Source of the DNA: Pseudomonadota bacterium
Lineage (GTDB): Bacteria; Pseudomonadota; Gammaproteobacteria; Xanthomonadales; Rhodanobacteraceae
Assembly (NCBI GenBank): GCA_021783385.1
Contig: JAJXTX010000025.1
Span: 1 to 19,445, forward strand
Reading direction: 5' to 3'
Length of the DNA stretch: 19,445 nt
The stretch's first letter is position 1; every line of letters begins with the position of its first letter. This document shows, piece after piece, positions 1-9,562 of the stretch. A program made the position numbers and the translations under genes. A model generated the notes under the pieces. The model had not been told where the DNA came from, ran no database searches, and saw only the letters and a list, made by a program, of their open reading frames with translations.

Positions 1-2
1 GC

Positions 3-236
3 AGCCTGAAGAGCGAGCTGAAGCAGGAGAAGGATGCGAAGAAGGCCAAGGACGTGTATCTGGACGAGACCGCGCACATCCTGTTCGACGCAGACGGCCT
101 GATCCAGTCCAACCCCACGCTGGCGGCCCAGGTGTTGCCGTACGGCGGCAAGTACAGCAGCGACTTCATGGCATCACTTGCCAGGCCGGTAGTCGCAACC
201 AAGCCTGCCGCCGCGGTGGCGCCCCGGGCCCACTGA
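3..236 (+). CDS. Probable carboxy-terminal (tail-specific) processing protease, 3' end only
   Basis: This is the last 77 codons of a gene that enters from the left edge; the frame is open from base 3 to a TGA at 234-236. The visible part begins with a Lys/Glu-rich charged stretch, followed by a segment reading DVYLDETAHILFDADGL. A charged region followed by a D-x-YL-x-E-(A/T)-xHI pattern near the C terminus is what I recall from tail-specific proteases of the Prc type (family S41), periplasmic enzymes that degrade or trim proteins from their C termini. The catalytic domain and PDZ domain lie outside the window, so the identification rests on this tail alone and is tentative. The end is Ala/Pro-rich and probably disordered. 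A strong terminator follows 25 bases after the stop. Confidence 0.45.
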   Translation, partial: SLKSELKQEKDAKKAKDVYLDETAHILFDADGLIQSNPTLAAQVLPYGGKYSSDFMASLARPVVATKPAAAVAPRAH

Positions 237-260
237 GCTTCGGCACATCAGGCTAGAAAA

Positions 261-288
261 GGCAGCGCGGACGCGCTGCCTTTTTTTT
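261..288. terminator. Bidirectional Rho-independent terminator
   Basis: The stem GGCAGCGCG/CGCGCTGCC spans 261-269 and 272-280 and is perfect over nine pairs (in practice eight with a four-base loop). Eight T follow on the plus strand (281-288), ending the protease gene. On the minus strand the hairpin is followed by four T (complement of 257-260), so it can also end the converging sulfotransferase gene, whose stop is at 292-294. Confidence 0.9.
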
Positions 289-291
289 CGA

Positions 292-2187
292 TCACGGATC
301 GAACATGGGGGAGCTGCAGTAACGCGGATCAGTTCGGAATGGCAGGTAGCCCAGTCGCTGCATCACCGGGTGCAGGGTCGGCAGCACGGGTTCGAACTTT
401 TCACGGTAAGCATGCCAGCGATTGACCGCCTTGCTGCTGATGCCCTGGGTCACCTGGGCGTAGCTCGGCGTGCTGATGAAGCGCTTGTCGCGCGCATGCT
501 GCGCAAATCGGGCCATGGCTGAGGGGTCTTCGAGACCGAGGAACTTGCCGAGCGTGGCCAGGTTCGCGTCGAAGCTGTCGACCACCGATTCGTAACGCCA
601 TTCCAGCACCTGTGGAGCGAACACCTCGACATGCTTTTGCCAGTGGTCGAAGGCGTGCGCGTAGCCGTTGGCCAGCCGCTGCAGCGACGAGCACAGCACC
701 ATGAAGGCGGGCGAGCGGAACGACTGCATGTAGCAGCTCAGCAGTACATCGCAGGGGTGGCGCAGGCACAGGATGATGCGTGCCTGCGGAAACAAACGCA
801 TGATCATCGGCAGACACAGCATGTTGAGCGGATTCTTGTCCACCAGCCGACGCGTCCCCAGATCGGGCACGACCTGGGCGACCCGGCGAAAGTAGACCGC
901 GCGCAGTTGATCGGCTTCGTCCGCAGTAAGGTTGGCCAGGTCGTCCGGATAGCGCTGGCCGGTCATCTCCATCGCCTCGATCAGGTCATGGATGAAGGCG
1001 CGCTCGTCCATCGAGCGAAAATCCGGATGTGCGTCCAGCATCTGCTCCAGCAGGGTCGTGCCGGAGCGTGGAAAGCCCACCACGAAAACCGGTTGGCGCC
1101 CGGCCGGCGGTGAGGGCAGCGGCTTCCAGCGCTGGTAAGCCGTGCGCTCAACCAGCCGATCAGCCATCTGCAGCGGCACGCTGTCCGGTTGCATCAGCTC
1201 CGGCACGATGGCCTGCGCGATATTCAGCTGCGCAGCGTGGGCGATCTGCAACGCCGGCCATACCTCGTGATGCCGATTCATCCGGCTGCTGGCGGCGGCC
1301 AGGCCAAAGGCGGCACTGGCGCGGTGCGGGTCGTCGAGGGTCAAACTGAGCATCCGGCGATACAGCGCCGCCGCGGCAGCGTAGTCAGCGTCGCGCATGG
1401 CCACTGCAGCATGGGCGCTCCAGCCTTCGGCGCGGGCTTCGTCATCCGCCGGCAGCTGGTCGAGGACCTCCAGCGGCACCTGTTGCAGCGCCTGGCGCGC
1501 GCGATCAAGCTGGTTGCCGCGTTCGTACAGCAGCGAACGCTGGGCGACGAGGCGCAGCCGCATGCTCCCGGCGGCCGGACCATCGGGTAGTTGTGCCCGG
1601 TCGAGCGTGTCCAGCGCGATGTCCAGTTCGCCCTGCGCGGACAGCATCGCGGCAAGGGTCAGGGCCTGTTCGCCTGATTGCGCCGGCCAGTCCGCGGCGC
1701 CGGCCAGCATGGCCTGCTGACCTTCGTTGTCGCCACCGACGTGACAGGCGTGGGCGGCCTGCAGCCGGGCCTCGATGAACTGTGGCGACAGCTTCGCCGC
1801 GCGCATCAGTGCCTCTTTGGCCAGCACCCAACGCCGCTGCTGCAGGTGCAGCAGGCCGAGGTTGTAGTGCACCTCGGCATCGTCCGGCGCCAGCGAGAGC
1901 GCCTGCAGAAATGCCTGCTCGGAACCCTCCATGTCGCCATCCTGGCGGCAGGCGAGCCCCAGGTTGTTCCAGTAGGCGGACACCTGCGGTTGCAGGCGCG
2001 TCAGTGACGCGAACGCGATTGCCGCCGGTCGGTAGCGCGCGCAGGCGTACTGGGCCAGTCCGAGCCACAGCAACGCCGCTTCGTCCATGGCAGCGGCACC
2101 TTCACCCAGAGCGATGACGCGCTCCATGTCGCCAGCGTCGTAGGCACTGCTCATTGCCTCGACGAGATGGTTGGGGGATGCGGGCAT
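292..2187 (-). CDS. TPR-repeat sulfotransferase family protein
   Basis: A 631-residue protein with two parts. Residues about 1-340 are helical tetratricopeptide-type repeats (for example YWNNLGLACRQDGD at about 72-85 and VHYNLGLLHLQQ at about 106-117). Residues about 365-620 are a sulfotransferase domain: GFPRSGTT (371-378) is the 5'-phosphosulfate-binding loop for PAPS, and LRHPCDVLLSCY (475-486) matches the 3'-phosphate-binding region. It probably transfers sulfate from PAPS to a peptide or other substrate recruited by the TPRs; the substrate is unknown. The frame is open to an ATG at 2244, but that codon lies inside the hairpin ending the receptor gene. I prefer the ATG at 2187, which has a GGAAAGG just upstream. 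It lies downstream of a TonB-dependent receptor on the same strand, 106 bp apart. Confidence 0.85.
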   Translation of the reverse strand: MPASPNHLVEAMSSAYDAGDMERVIALGEGAAAMDEAALLWLGLAQYACARYRPAAIAFASLTRLQPQVSAYWNNLGLACRQDGDMEGSEQAFLQALSLAPDDAEVHYNLGLLHLQQRRWVLAKEALMRAAKLSPQFIEARLQAAHACHVGGDNEGQQAMLAGAADWPAQSGEQALTLAAMLSAQGELDIALDTLDRAQLPDGPAAGSMRLRLVAQRSLLYERGNQLDRARQALQQVPLEVLDQLPADDEARAEGWSAHAAVAMRDADYAAAAALYRRMLSLTLDDPHRASAAFGLAAASSRMNRHHEVWPALQIAHAAQLNIAQAIVPELMQPDSVPLQMADRLVERTAYQRWKPLPSPPAGRQPVFVVGFPRSGTTLLEQMLDAHPDFRSMDERAFIHDLIEAMEMTGQRYPDDLANLTADEADQLRAVYFRRVAQVVPDLGTRRLVDKNPLNMLCLPMIMRLFPQARIILCLRHPCDVLLSCYMQSFRSPAFMVLCSSLQRLANGYAHAFDHWQKHVEVFAPQVLEWRYESVVDSFDANLATLGKFLGLEDPSAMARFAQHARDKRFISTPSYAQVTQGISSKAVNRWHAYREKFEPVLPTLHPVMQRLGYLPFRTDPRYCSSPMFDP

Positions 2188-2227
2188 GCCTTTCCGATCG
2201 GTCGTTTGCTGGTCCTCATTATGCAAG

Positions 2228-2256
2228 AGGGGCCGCGAGAACATCTCGCGGCCCCT
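2228..2256 (-). terminator. Long hairpin after the TonB-dependent receptor
   Basis: A perfect 13-bp inverted repeat (2228-2240 against 2244-2256) with a three-base loop lies 38 bases past the receptor stop. On the minus strand it is followed by CTCTTGCAT rather than a clean T run, so termination may be partial, letting some transcripts continue into the sulfotransferase gene. The hairpin covers the upstream-most ATG (2244) of that frame. Confidence 0.6.
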
Positions 2257-2293
2257 GCGTGTTGCCGTGGAACGATCTGGTCGGCTCAGCCGA

Positions 2294-5158
2294 TCAGAAC
2301 TTCACCGTGGCACGGGCCCAGTAGTAGCGGCCAATCGTGTCATAGGTGGAGGTGTCCACGTTGTAGTTCAGTCCGTTCTGGTAGATCAGCGGCGGCGTCT
2401 TGTCGCTGAGGTTGTCCACGCCGACATCGAATGTGGTGTGGATCGAGGGTACCGCGTAGCCGATCTTGAGCGAGTGATACGTCACCGAGGCCATCGGAAG
2501 GTTGACACCCGCGATGGCGGCGTCCGCATTGAGGTTGGTCAGGGAGTTGATGTAGCGCGTCTGCCACTGGGCGCTCCAGTTCCCCCGCGTCCAGTTGAGC
2601 GTGACCGTGCCGCGCCAGCGGGTCATGTTGCCGAACTGCTGGGTGTAGGTTCCGGCGTAGTTGACCGTGTGCGCACCCGGCTGGCCGGGCGTGGCGTCGT
2701 TGCTGTAGGTGGACAGATAGGTGCTGGCGAAACCGGCCTTGAAATTGCCCGGATCCACACTGCCCAGATTGAAGTGCGGGATCTTGTAGTCCAGCGTGAA
2801 GTCGATGCCGCTGGTGCTCAGGTTGCCCAGGTTGACCACCGGCGTGTCGATCACATTGACTTGGCCCGCCAGCTGGGTGTTGGTGCCGTAGCGGCTGATC
2901 AGCGGGCAATACGGACTGCTGTTGTTGGCAAAGCAGCTGTTGACGATCGTCTGGGCGGCAATCGGCGTCAGCAGATTGGTGAGGTAGATGTGCCAGAAAT
3001 CGACGCTGGTGGACAGGCCGGATATCCAGCCGGGGTCGTAGACCAGACCGAAATCGATCGACTTGCCTTTTTCCGGCTTGAGTGACTGACCGACCGTGCT
3101 GGCTCCCGAATAATAGGTGTTCACCTGTTGATTGGTGTTCACCCAGCCCGGGGGAACGGACTGGCAGGCAGCGGCATGCTGCGCGAGCTGGGTAGCCGTG
3201 AGGCCGACGCAAGGATCGTTCAGGCTCGGCTGAATCAGCGTGACACCGTCGTAGAGCTCGTCCAGGTTGGGTGCGCGGAACACCTGCGAGACCGTGCCGC
3301 GGACCAGCAGGTCGGCGATCGGCCGCCACTCGAGGGCGATCTTGCCGTTCGTGGTCGAGCCGCTGGTGTTGTAGTGGGAGGTGCGCACGCCGACGTCCAC
3401 GTTCAACGAGTGTGCCCAGGGCTGGTCCGCCAGCAGCGGAATCAGCGATTCGGCATACAGCTCCTTGACGTTCTGGCTGCCGCGACCCGGCGATCCGCAG
3501 CCCTCCTGCAGTATCTGGCATTTCCCGGTGGCCAGGTTGAGCACGGCGTCGGGGGTAACGGTGTAGTTCATCGACTGCTGCCGGTACAGGGCGCCGACAG
3601 CCAGTTGCATCGCGCCGGCCGGCAGGTCCCACAGCTCGCCGTTGGCGTCGAACTGCACCTGCTTGGTGGCATTCGTGTACACGTACACCGGGGTATCCAC
3701 CAAGCCCTTGATGGCTGGCTGGTTGGCTTGATCGAAAATGTTCACGCCACTGTTGATCGCCGCCTGGAAGGCAGCGATGTTGAGCTCGTTGTAATCACGC
3801 TGTACGCGATTGGAATGCCCGTAGTCGAGCGAGGCATCCCAGTTCCAGCTGCTCTGACCGAATGCGCCGCGCAGGCCGGTGTTGATCTGCACGTTCTGGG
3901 TGTCAAAGGTATGCAGGCGGGTGCCGGCCCCGGTCAGGCGGGTGTTGAAGCCGTAGCCGCCGTTCGGATCCGTGGGGTTGGCCGGGTCGGTGCCGAACGT
4001 GACGCCGAACGGATTGATCGGGTTGCTGGCCGCCACATACCAGCCGTCGCTGTTGGCCGCGGTGGGTGCGGGCGCGTCCTGGCCACTCGACTGGGTGTGG
4101 TTGAAGAACGCATTCGCGAAGAAGCTCAGGTTGGGAGTCAGGTTGTAGCTGCCGAGCAGAAAGCCGTCAGTGCGTTGCTGCGCGGTCTGGATGTAGTTGT
4201 AGGCGTTGTAGTTGTACGAATCGACGGGGTAATTGTCGCAGCGGTAATCGCTCTGGCTCGATCCGTTGCCCTGTGCCTTGGTGACGAGCACAGTGCCGTT
4301 CTTGACCCTGCAGCCGTATTGGCTGCCGATCGACGCGGGCAACTGGATCTTGCCGGTCGGGATGGTGCTGGAGCCGGATGCGGTGAGCGCACCGCTGGAC
4401 AGATACAGAGGGTGGGCGGAGAACCGGCGCTGAGTGGCCAGCACGGCGTCGTACTTGTTGTAGTCGAGGCCGCCCACGATGTTGTAGTTGTCGCCGGTCA
4501 TGCCGCCGATCAGGCTGAGGCCATGGCGCTGGCCGTCGCCGTGGCTGGAAATACCGCCGTTGACGCTGGCTTCGACGCCCTTGAAATCCTTGCGCAGGAT
4601 GAAGTTGACCACGCCGCCGATGGCGTCGGAGCCGTATACGGTCGAGGCGCCCTCGGCCAGCACGTCGACCCGCTCGATCATGCTCTGCGGGATCATGTTG
4701 ACGTCGGCGTTGGCCATGCGCTGCCCGTCGATCAGGACCAGGGTGCGGTTGACGCCCAGGCCGCGCAGCGAAATGCGCGCGGCGCCGTCGCCGCCTTCCA
4801 GGGTCGGGCTGGCGACGCCGCCGCCATTGGTGTTGTTCTGGGTGTTGGTCGCGTTGCCGGAAATGGCGGGCAGCTGCTGCAGCACATTGCCCATGGTCGG
4901 GTTGCCGGCATTGGCAATCGCGGCGCGATCCACCGTCACCACCGGGCTGGCGGTTTCCACGTCGACACGGCGGATCAGCGAGCCAGTGACGGTGACGGCC
5001 TTGAGCGTCTTGGCCTTGCTGGCTTCGGGCTTGGTTTGCGCCTGCGAGGTGTCGTTGCTGTCTGCCTGCTGTGCCTGGACCAGGCCGGCTGTGGCAAGGA
5101 AGCCCACGCTCAAAGCCAGTTTAACGGCCAATGACAGATGCTTCTGGTTGTATTTCAT
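2294..5158 (-). CDS. TonB-dependent outer-membrane receptor
   Basis: A 954-residue outer-membrane active transporter powered by TonB-ExbB-ExbD. The start at 5158 is chosen because it has GGGGA a few bases upstream and begins a clear signal peptide with cleavage likely after LVQA (about residue 29); the open frame extends 64 codons further without such features. A probable TonB box (LKAVTVTGSLIRR) lies at about 52-64. The plug domain follows to about 190, with ISLRGLGVNRTLVLIDGQRM and VLAEGASTVYGSDAIGGVVN, both typical of TonB receptors of xanthomonads and relatives. The remainder is the beta barrel, ending in KF with the terminal Phe expected of outer-membrane proteins. The ligand cannot be told from sequence. 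A TPR-sulfotransferase lies downstream on the same strand. Confidence 0.92.
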   Translation of the reverse strand: MKYNQKHLSLAVKLALSVGFLATAGLVQAQQADSNDTSQAQTKPEASKAKTLKAVTVTGSLIRRVDVETASPVVTVDRAAIANAGNPTMGNVLQQLPAISGNATNTQNNTNGGGVASPTLEGGDGAARISLRGLGVNRTLVLIDGQRMANADVNMIPQSMIERVDVLAEGASTVYGSDAIGGVVNFILRKDFKGVEASVNGGISSHGDGQRHGLSLIGGMTGDNYNIVGGLDYNKYDAVLATQRRFSAHPLYLSSGALTASGSSTIPTGKIQLPASIGSQYGCRVKNGTVLVTKAQGNGSSQSDYRCDNYPVDSYNYNAYNYIQTAQQRTDGFLLGSYNLTPNLSFFANAFFNHTQSSGQDAPAPTAANSDGWYVAASNPINPFGVTFGTDPANPTDPNGGYGFNTRLTGAGTRLHTFDTQNVQINTGLRGAFGQSSWNWDASLDYGHSNRVQRDYNELNIAAFQAAINSGVNIFDQANQPAIKGLVDTPVYVYTNATKQVQFDANGELWDLPAGAMQLAVGALYRQQSMNYTVTPDAVLNLATGKCQILQEGCGSPGRGSQNVKELYAESLIPLLADQPWAHSLNVDVGVRTSHYNTSGSTTNGKIALEWRPIADLLVRGTVSQVFRAPNLDELYDGVTLIQPSLNDPCVGLTATQLAQHAAACQSVPPGWVNTNQQVNTYYSGASTVGQSLKPEKGKSIDFGLVYDPGWISGLSTSVDFWHIYLTNLLTPIAAQTIVNSCFANNSSPYCPLISRYGTNTQLAGQVNVIDTPVVNLGNLSTSGIDFTLDYKIPHFNLGSVDPGNFKAGFASTYLSTYSNDATPGQPGAHTVNYAGTYTQQFGNMTRWRGTVTLNWTRGNWSAQWQTRYINSLTNLNADAAIAGVNLPMASVTYHSLKIGYAVPSIHTTFDVGVDNLSDKTPPLIYQNGLNYNVDTSTYDTIGRYYWARATVKF

Positions 5159-5788
5159 GTGATGTCCCCGGTGGTGGATTTCATGCGTTATCGCGTTATG
5201 CAAGAGCCTTGGCCGGCGTCCCGCGTGCTGCAAAGCACGATGCTTGTTTGCGCCAGGATGAGATCCACGTGCTTCGAACTTGCGCGGCATGCAGCAGAAA
5301 CCGGCAGGTTGCTCCGTGTGTGGGTGCCAAAGGTCCCTGATAACGATCAACGGTGATGCTGGTACAGGTGTCGCGGGTGGAACTCAGGTGATGTCATGCA
5401 TGTAACGAGGTGATCGCTGTTCCCATGGCTCTCTGATGCGCTGCGAGGGTGCGTGGTAAAACCCGTCGGAGCCGATCACGGGCGTTACCAGCATGCTTGA
5501 CCCGCACCCCCGCCGGTCCGTCGGTGGCCACCCATCGCTGGTGTACATCCGGCATCACACCAGGGGTGCGCCTGCCAAGCGGTGGTGACGCAAGTGCCGC
5601 TCGCAACTACGGCCGCTTTTCCCTGACGCGCCAGCAAGAACTTGGCAGCGTTCGTAGCATCCCACGGCGGCCCGTCCGAAGACAACAATTCTGTAACATT
5701 TTTGTGGTGACGCGCCACCGTCTCCGCTATCGCAACGCGCCCGCCCGAGGCGCTTCCCACGGGGCGGTATGGCAGGTGGTGAGCCCGC
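5159..5788. other. Non-coding interval upstream of the receptor gene
   Basis: These 630 bases lie between the aminopeptidase stop and the receptor start, both on the minus strand. I see no convincing gene: the short open frames have no ribosome-binding site or recognisable product. An AT-rich patch at about 5686-5706 stands out from the GC-rich surroundings and is a candidate operator or promoter for the receptor. A 7-bp inverted repeat (CTGGTGT at 5538-5544, ACACCAG at 5557-5563) is present. The length suggests a long leader or a regulated promoter, but I cannot place -35 and -10 boxes with confidence. Confidence 0.5.
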
Positions 5789-7168
<1,380 letters not shown>

Positions 7169-7255
7169 GCGGATTCCTCGTGGCGGGCGCGGCGCGCGAT
7201 GCTGCCGCGCAGGTGGCGATCGGTCACGCATGATGCGCGATTTGGCGCGGGTTGC

Positions 7256-7957
7256 CTATGCGGCAGCGGGCCGCTGCTCCAGCCAGTCGGCCAGCGCGCC
7301 GAGGTCGCGCAGATCCAGCTCCGGCGGCGGCCCCAGCGCGGTCGGCCAGGACTCGCCCGCGCGGTTGATCCACGCCGTGCGCAGGCCGGCGTCGCGCGCG
7401 CCGACCATGTCCATCAGCGGGTCGTCACCGACATGCAGGATCGCCGCCGGGGGCACGCCCAGCCGCGCCGCCGCGGCCAGGAAGATCTGCGCGTCGGGCT
7501 TGGCCACGCCGGTGTCGCGGGCGCAGACGTGATGCGCAAAATGGTGCCGGATGCCGATGCGCTGCAGGTCGGCGTTGCCGTTGGTGAGGCTGGCCAGCGG
7601 CCAGCGCGCGGCGAGGCGGGCAAGCGCCGGCAGGCTGTCCGGATAGAACTCGACGCCGTTGCGCGCCGCGAAGTAGATCTCCCACAGCGCATCCACCGGG
7701 GCGTCGGCCACGCCGCAGCTGGCGAACACGTGCTGCAGGGTGAGCCGGCGCTGGGTGGTGAAGTCATGCGCCAGGTCGAGCCGCTCGGCGGCCACCTGCG
7801 CGCGCAGCTCGCGCATCGCTGCGATCGGCCACGCGCGGGCGACTTGCGGATGGTGCTGGCGCAGCCAGGCGTCGATCGCCAGGTCGGCGCGTTCGATCGC
7901 CGGCCGCACCGGCCACAGCGTGTCGTCCAGGTCCAGCGTCAGCGCCAGGATGCGCAT
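7256..7957 (-). CDS. HAD-superfamily hydrolase (HAD-IA, YigB-like)
   Basis: A 233-residue phosphatase-type HAD enzyme. All four motifs are present: DLDDTLW (nucleophile D9, acid D11), SLTNGN (T125), K153 in VAKPD, and HVGDDPLMD (D178/D179). The segment between motifs I and II (about 15-110) is a helical C1 cap, as in HAD-IA members. Family members hydrolyse small phosphates such as FMN, sugar or nucleotide phosphates, and the substrate cannot be assigned here. The ATG at 7957 lies 13 bases past the stop of the PstS-LysM gene and is likely expressed from the same transcript; the aminopeptidase gene follows. Confidence 0.9.
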   Translation of the reverse strand: MRILALTLDLDDTLWPVRPAIERADLAIDAWLRQHHPQVARAWPIAAMRELRAQVAAERLDLAHDFTTQRRLTLQHVFASCGVADAPVDALWEIYFAARNGVEFYPDSLPALARLAARWPLASLTNGNADLQRIGIRHHFAHHVCARDTGVAKPDAQIFLAAAARLGVPPAAILHVGDDPLMDMVGARDAGLRTAWINRAGESWPTALGPPPELDLRDLGALADWLEQRPAAA

Positions 7958-7970
7958 GGCGCTGCGCGCT

Positions 7971-9344
7971 TCAGCGGCCCACGCGCAGCCGCTGGCCGAG
8001 CCGGATCTGGTTGTCGCGCAGGTGGTTCCACTCGCGCAGCTGGGTCACCTCGATCGCGTGCTTGCGTGCGATCGAGGAGAGCGTGTCGCCCTTGGCCACG
8101 GTATAGATCTTGCCGGCGCTGCTGGCGCTGACGCTGGCATCGGCGCTGACGCGGCGGAAATCCGCGCCGCTGACGGCCGCATCGTTGACCGTGGTGGCGC
8201 TGCCGCTGGCCTGTGCCAGGCTGGTCACGCTGACGCCGGCCACGCTGCCGCGCACCTCGTTCAGATCGGTCTTGGGACTGGCCTGGTTCTGCGCATGGCG
8301 ACGTTCCAGCGCGACCCTGGCCGCCAACGTGCTTGGCGAAGTGGGGGCGATGGCCGAACGTGCCGCATAGGTGGCGCCGGGTGCCGAGAGCGGCGCGGTC
8401 GCCGGCGTGACCTGGGGGGCACGGGCGCCCACATCGGCCAGGATGCGGCTGCGCCGCGCGCTGTCCATCGCCAGCAGCGCGCTGCCGTCCGCGTACGGCA
8501 GCACGGCGTGGCTGCGCATCGCGGCCTCGGCCGGCGCGCTGTGCAGGAAGTCGATGAAGGCCTGCACCTGGGCTGCCTTCGGACTGCTCGGGTTGGTTAC
8601 CAGGTAGAGCGGGGTGAACAGCACGTAGCTGCCGTTCGCGACGTTGGCGAACGTGGGTGCGGTGCCGTCGATGGCCACCGCCTTGAGCTTCGGATTATTG
8701 CGGATGTCGGACAGCGTGGCCGCGCCCATGCCGTTCGGGTTCAGCGCCACGCCGTCCTCCAGCTTGTGCGTGTTGACGTACAGCCGCGGCGCGGCCACCG
8801 GCTGGTTGCCGCGACCGAACAGCAGGCTGCGCAGGCTGTACTCCACGCCGTCGCCGGGACTGGCCACCGAGTACAGGTCGATCGGCGCGTTGTTGCCGCC
8901 AACCTGGCTCCAGTTGGTGATCTTGCCGTAGTAGATGTCGTGCACCTGCTTCAGGGTCAGGCTGCGCACCGGGTTGGCGGCCTGCACGATGATCACCAGC
9001 CCGTCCCACGCCACCGGGGTGAAGGTGAGGTTGGCGTTTTCGGCGCTGCCGTCGCTGGGGCGCGCGCTGCCGCCCAGATCCGCCGCGCCGGTGCTGACCG
9101 CGTCGATGCCCGAGGCGGTATTGAACGGCTGCAGCTCGATATGGCCGTGGCCGGCGCGCTCCCACGCGCGTGCCACCTCGTCCACCACGCCCTCGCCGGT
9201 GGCCACGTCGCCGCGCCAGATCAGGGTGGAACCCTTGGCCGGCGCGCTCGCCCGAGGGTGTGGACGATTCCTGGCGAGGGCCGGAGTGGCGAGGCAGCTG
9301 CCGATGACGGCGACGCAGAGCAGGCGGACAAGACGGACAGACAT
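7971..9344 (-). CDS. PstS-like phosphate-binding domain protein with C-terminal LysM
   Basis: A 457-residue exported protein. Residues 1-24 (ending PALA) form a signal peptide, the reason for choosing the ATG at 9344 over the longer open frame. Residues about 38-300 resemble the substrate-binding protein of the phosphate ABC transporter: DEVARAWERAG, a segment with DLGGSARP, LTLKQVHDIYYGKITNWSQVGG and LFTPLYLVTNP are typical PstS-family blocks. A low-complexity Ala/Ser-rich linker follows (about 310-410), then a LysM peptidoglycan-binding motif at 414-457 (YTVAKGDTLSSIARKH). No pst transporter genes are nearby, so it may sense or bind an anion, or act as a wall-associated protein, rather than feed a transporter. 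The function is inferred from domains only. Confidence 0.85.
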   Translation of the reverse strand: MSVRLVRLLCVAVIGSCLATPALARNRPHPRASAPAKGSTLIWRGDVATGEGVVDEVARAWERAGHGHIELQPFNTASGIDAVSTGAADLGGSARPSDGSAENANLTFTPVAWDGLVIIVQAANPVRSLTLKQVHDIYYGKITNWSQVGGNNAPIDLYSVASPGDGVEYSLRSLLFGRGNQPVAAPRLYVNTHKLEDGVALNPNGMGAATLSDIRNNPKLKAVAIDGTAPTFANVANGSYVLFTPLYLVTNPSSPKAAQVQAFIDFLHSAPAEAAMRSHAVLPYADGSALLAMDSARRSRILADVGARAPQVTPATAPLSAPGATYAARSAIAPTSPSTLAARVALERRHAQNQASPKTDLNEVRGSVAGVSVTSLAQASGSATTVNDAAVSGADFRRVSADASVSASSAGKIYTVAKGDTLSSIARKHAIEVTQLREWNHLRDNQIRLGQRLRVGR

Positions 9345-9430
9345 GGTGGCGGTGAACCCCGGCGTGATTTCGTTGAAGGCGGCAGCAGTGTGCCGCCTGA
9401 GGGCGCACACAATCAGTGAACGGTTCGCGT

Positions 9431-9459
9431 ATTTCATCGGCCTGAACGCCGAACAGCAA
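9431..9459 (-). promoter_or_regulatory. Possible promoter of the PstS-LysM gene
   Basis: On the minus strand TTGCTG (9454-9459) and TGAAAT (9431-9436) are separated by 17 bases, about 90 bases before the start codon. The match to sigma-70 consensus is modest (3/6 and 4/6), so this is only a candidate. Confidence 0.25.
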
Positions 9460-9514
9460 GCATTTTCATGCCGCTGCGAGCGCCCGGCCACCCGGCGTGT
9501 GCGCCGCCGCACAG

Positions 9515-9554
9515 GCCGGATGGGCGTGCGGCCGGCGTGCGCCGGTCATCCGGC
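9515..9554 (-). terminator. Inverted repeat just after the protease gene
   Basis: GCCGGATG (9515-9522) and CATCCGGC (9547-9554) form an 8-bp inverted repeat around a very GC-rich 24-base loop, starting 9 bases after the protease stop. There is no T run, so it could be a transcript-stabilising hairpin or a repeat rather than a terminator. Confidence 0.35.
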
Positions 9555-9562
9555 GGGCCCGT

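Noticed and set aside
3128..5134. 668-codon plus-strand open frame opposite the TonB-dependent receptor
   Set aside because: It mirrors a well-supported gene in a GC-rich genome, is rich in Val/Gly/Arg/Ala with no motifs, and has no ribosome-binding site.
5485..5760. 91-codon minus-strand open frame upstream of the receptor
   Set aside because: It has no ribosome-binding site, no recognisable domain and shifting composition; it is more likely leader or intergenic DNA.
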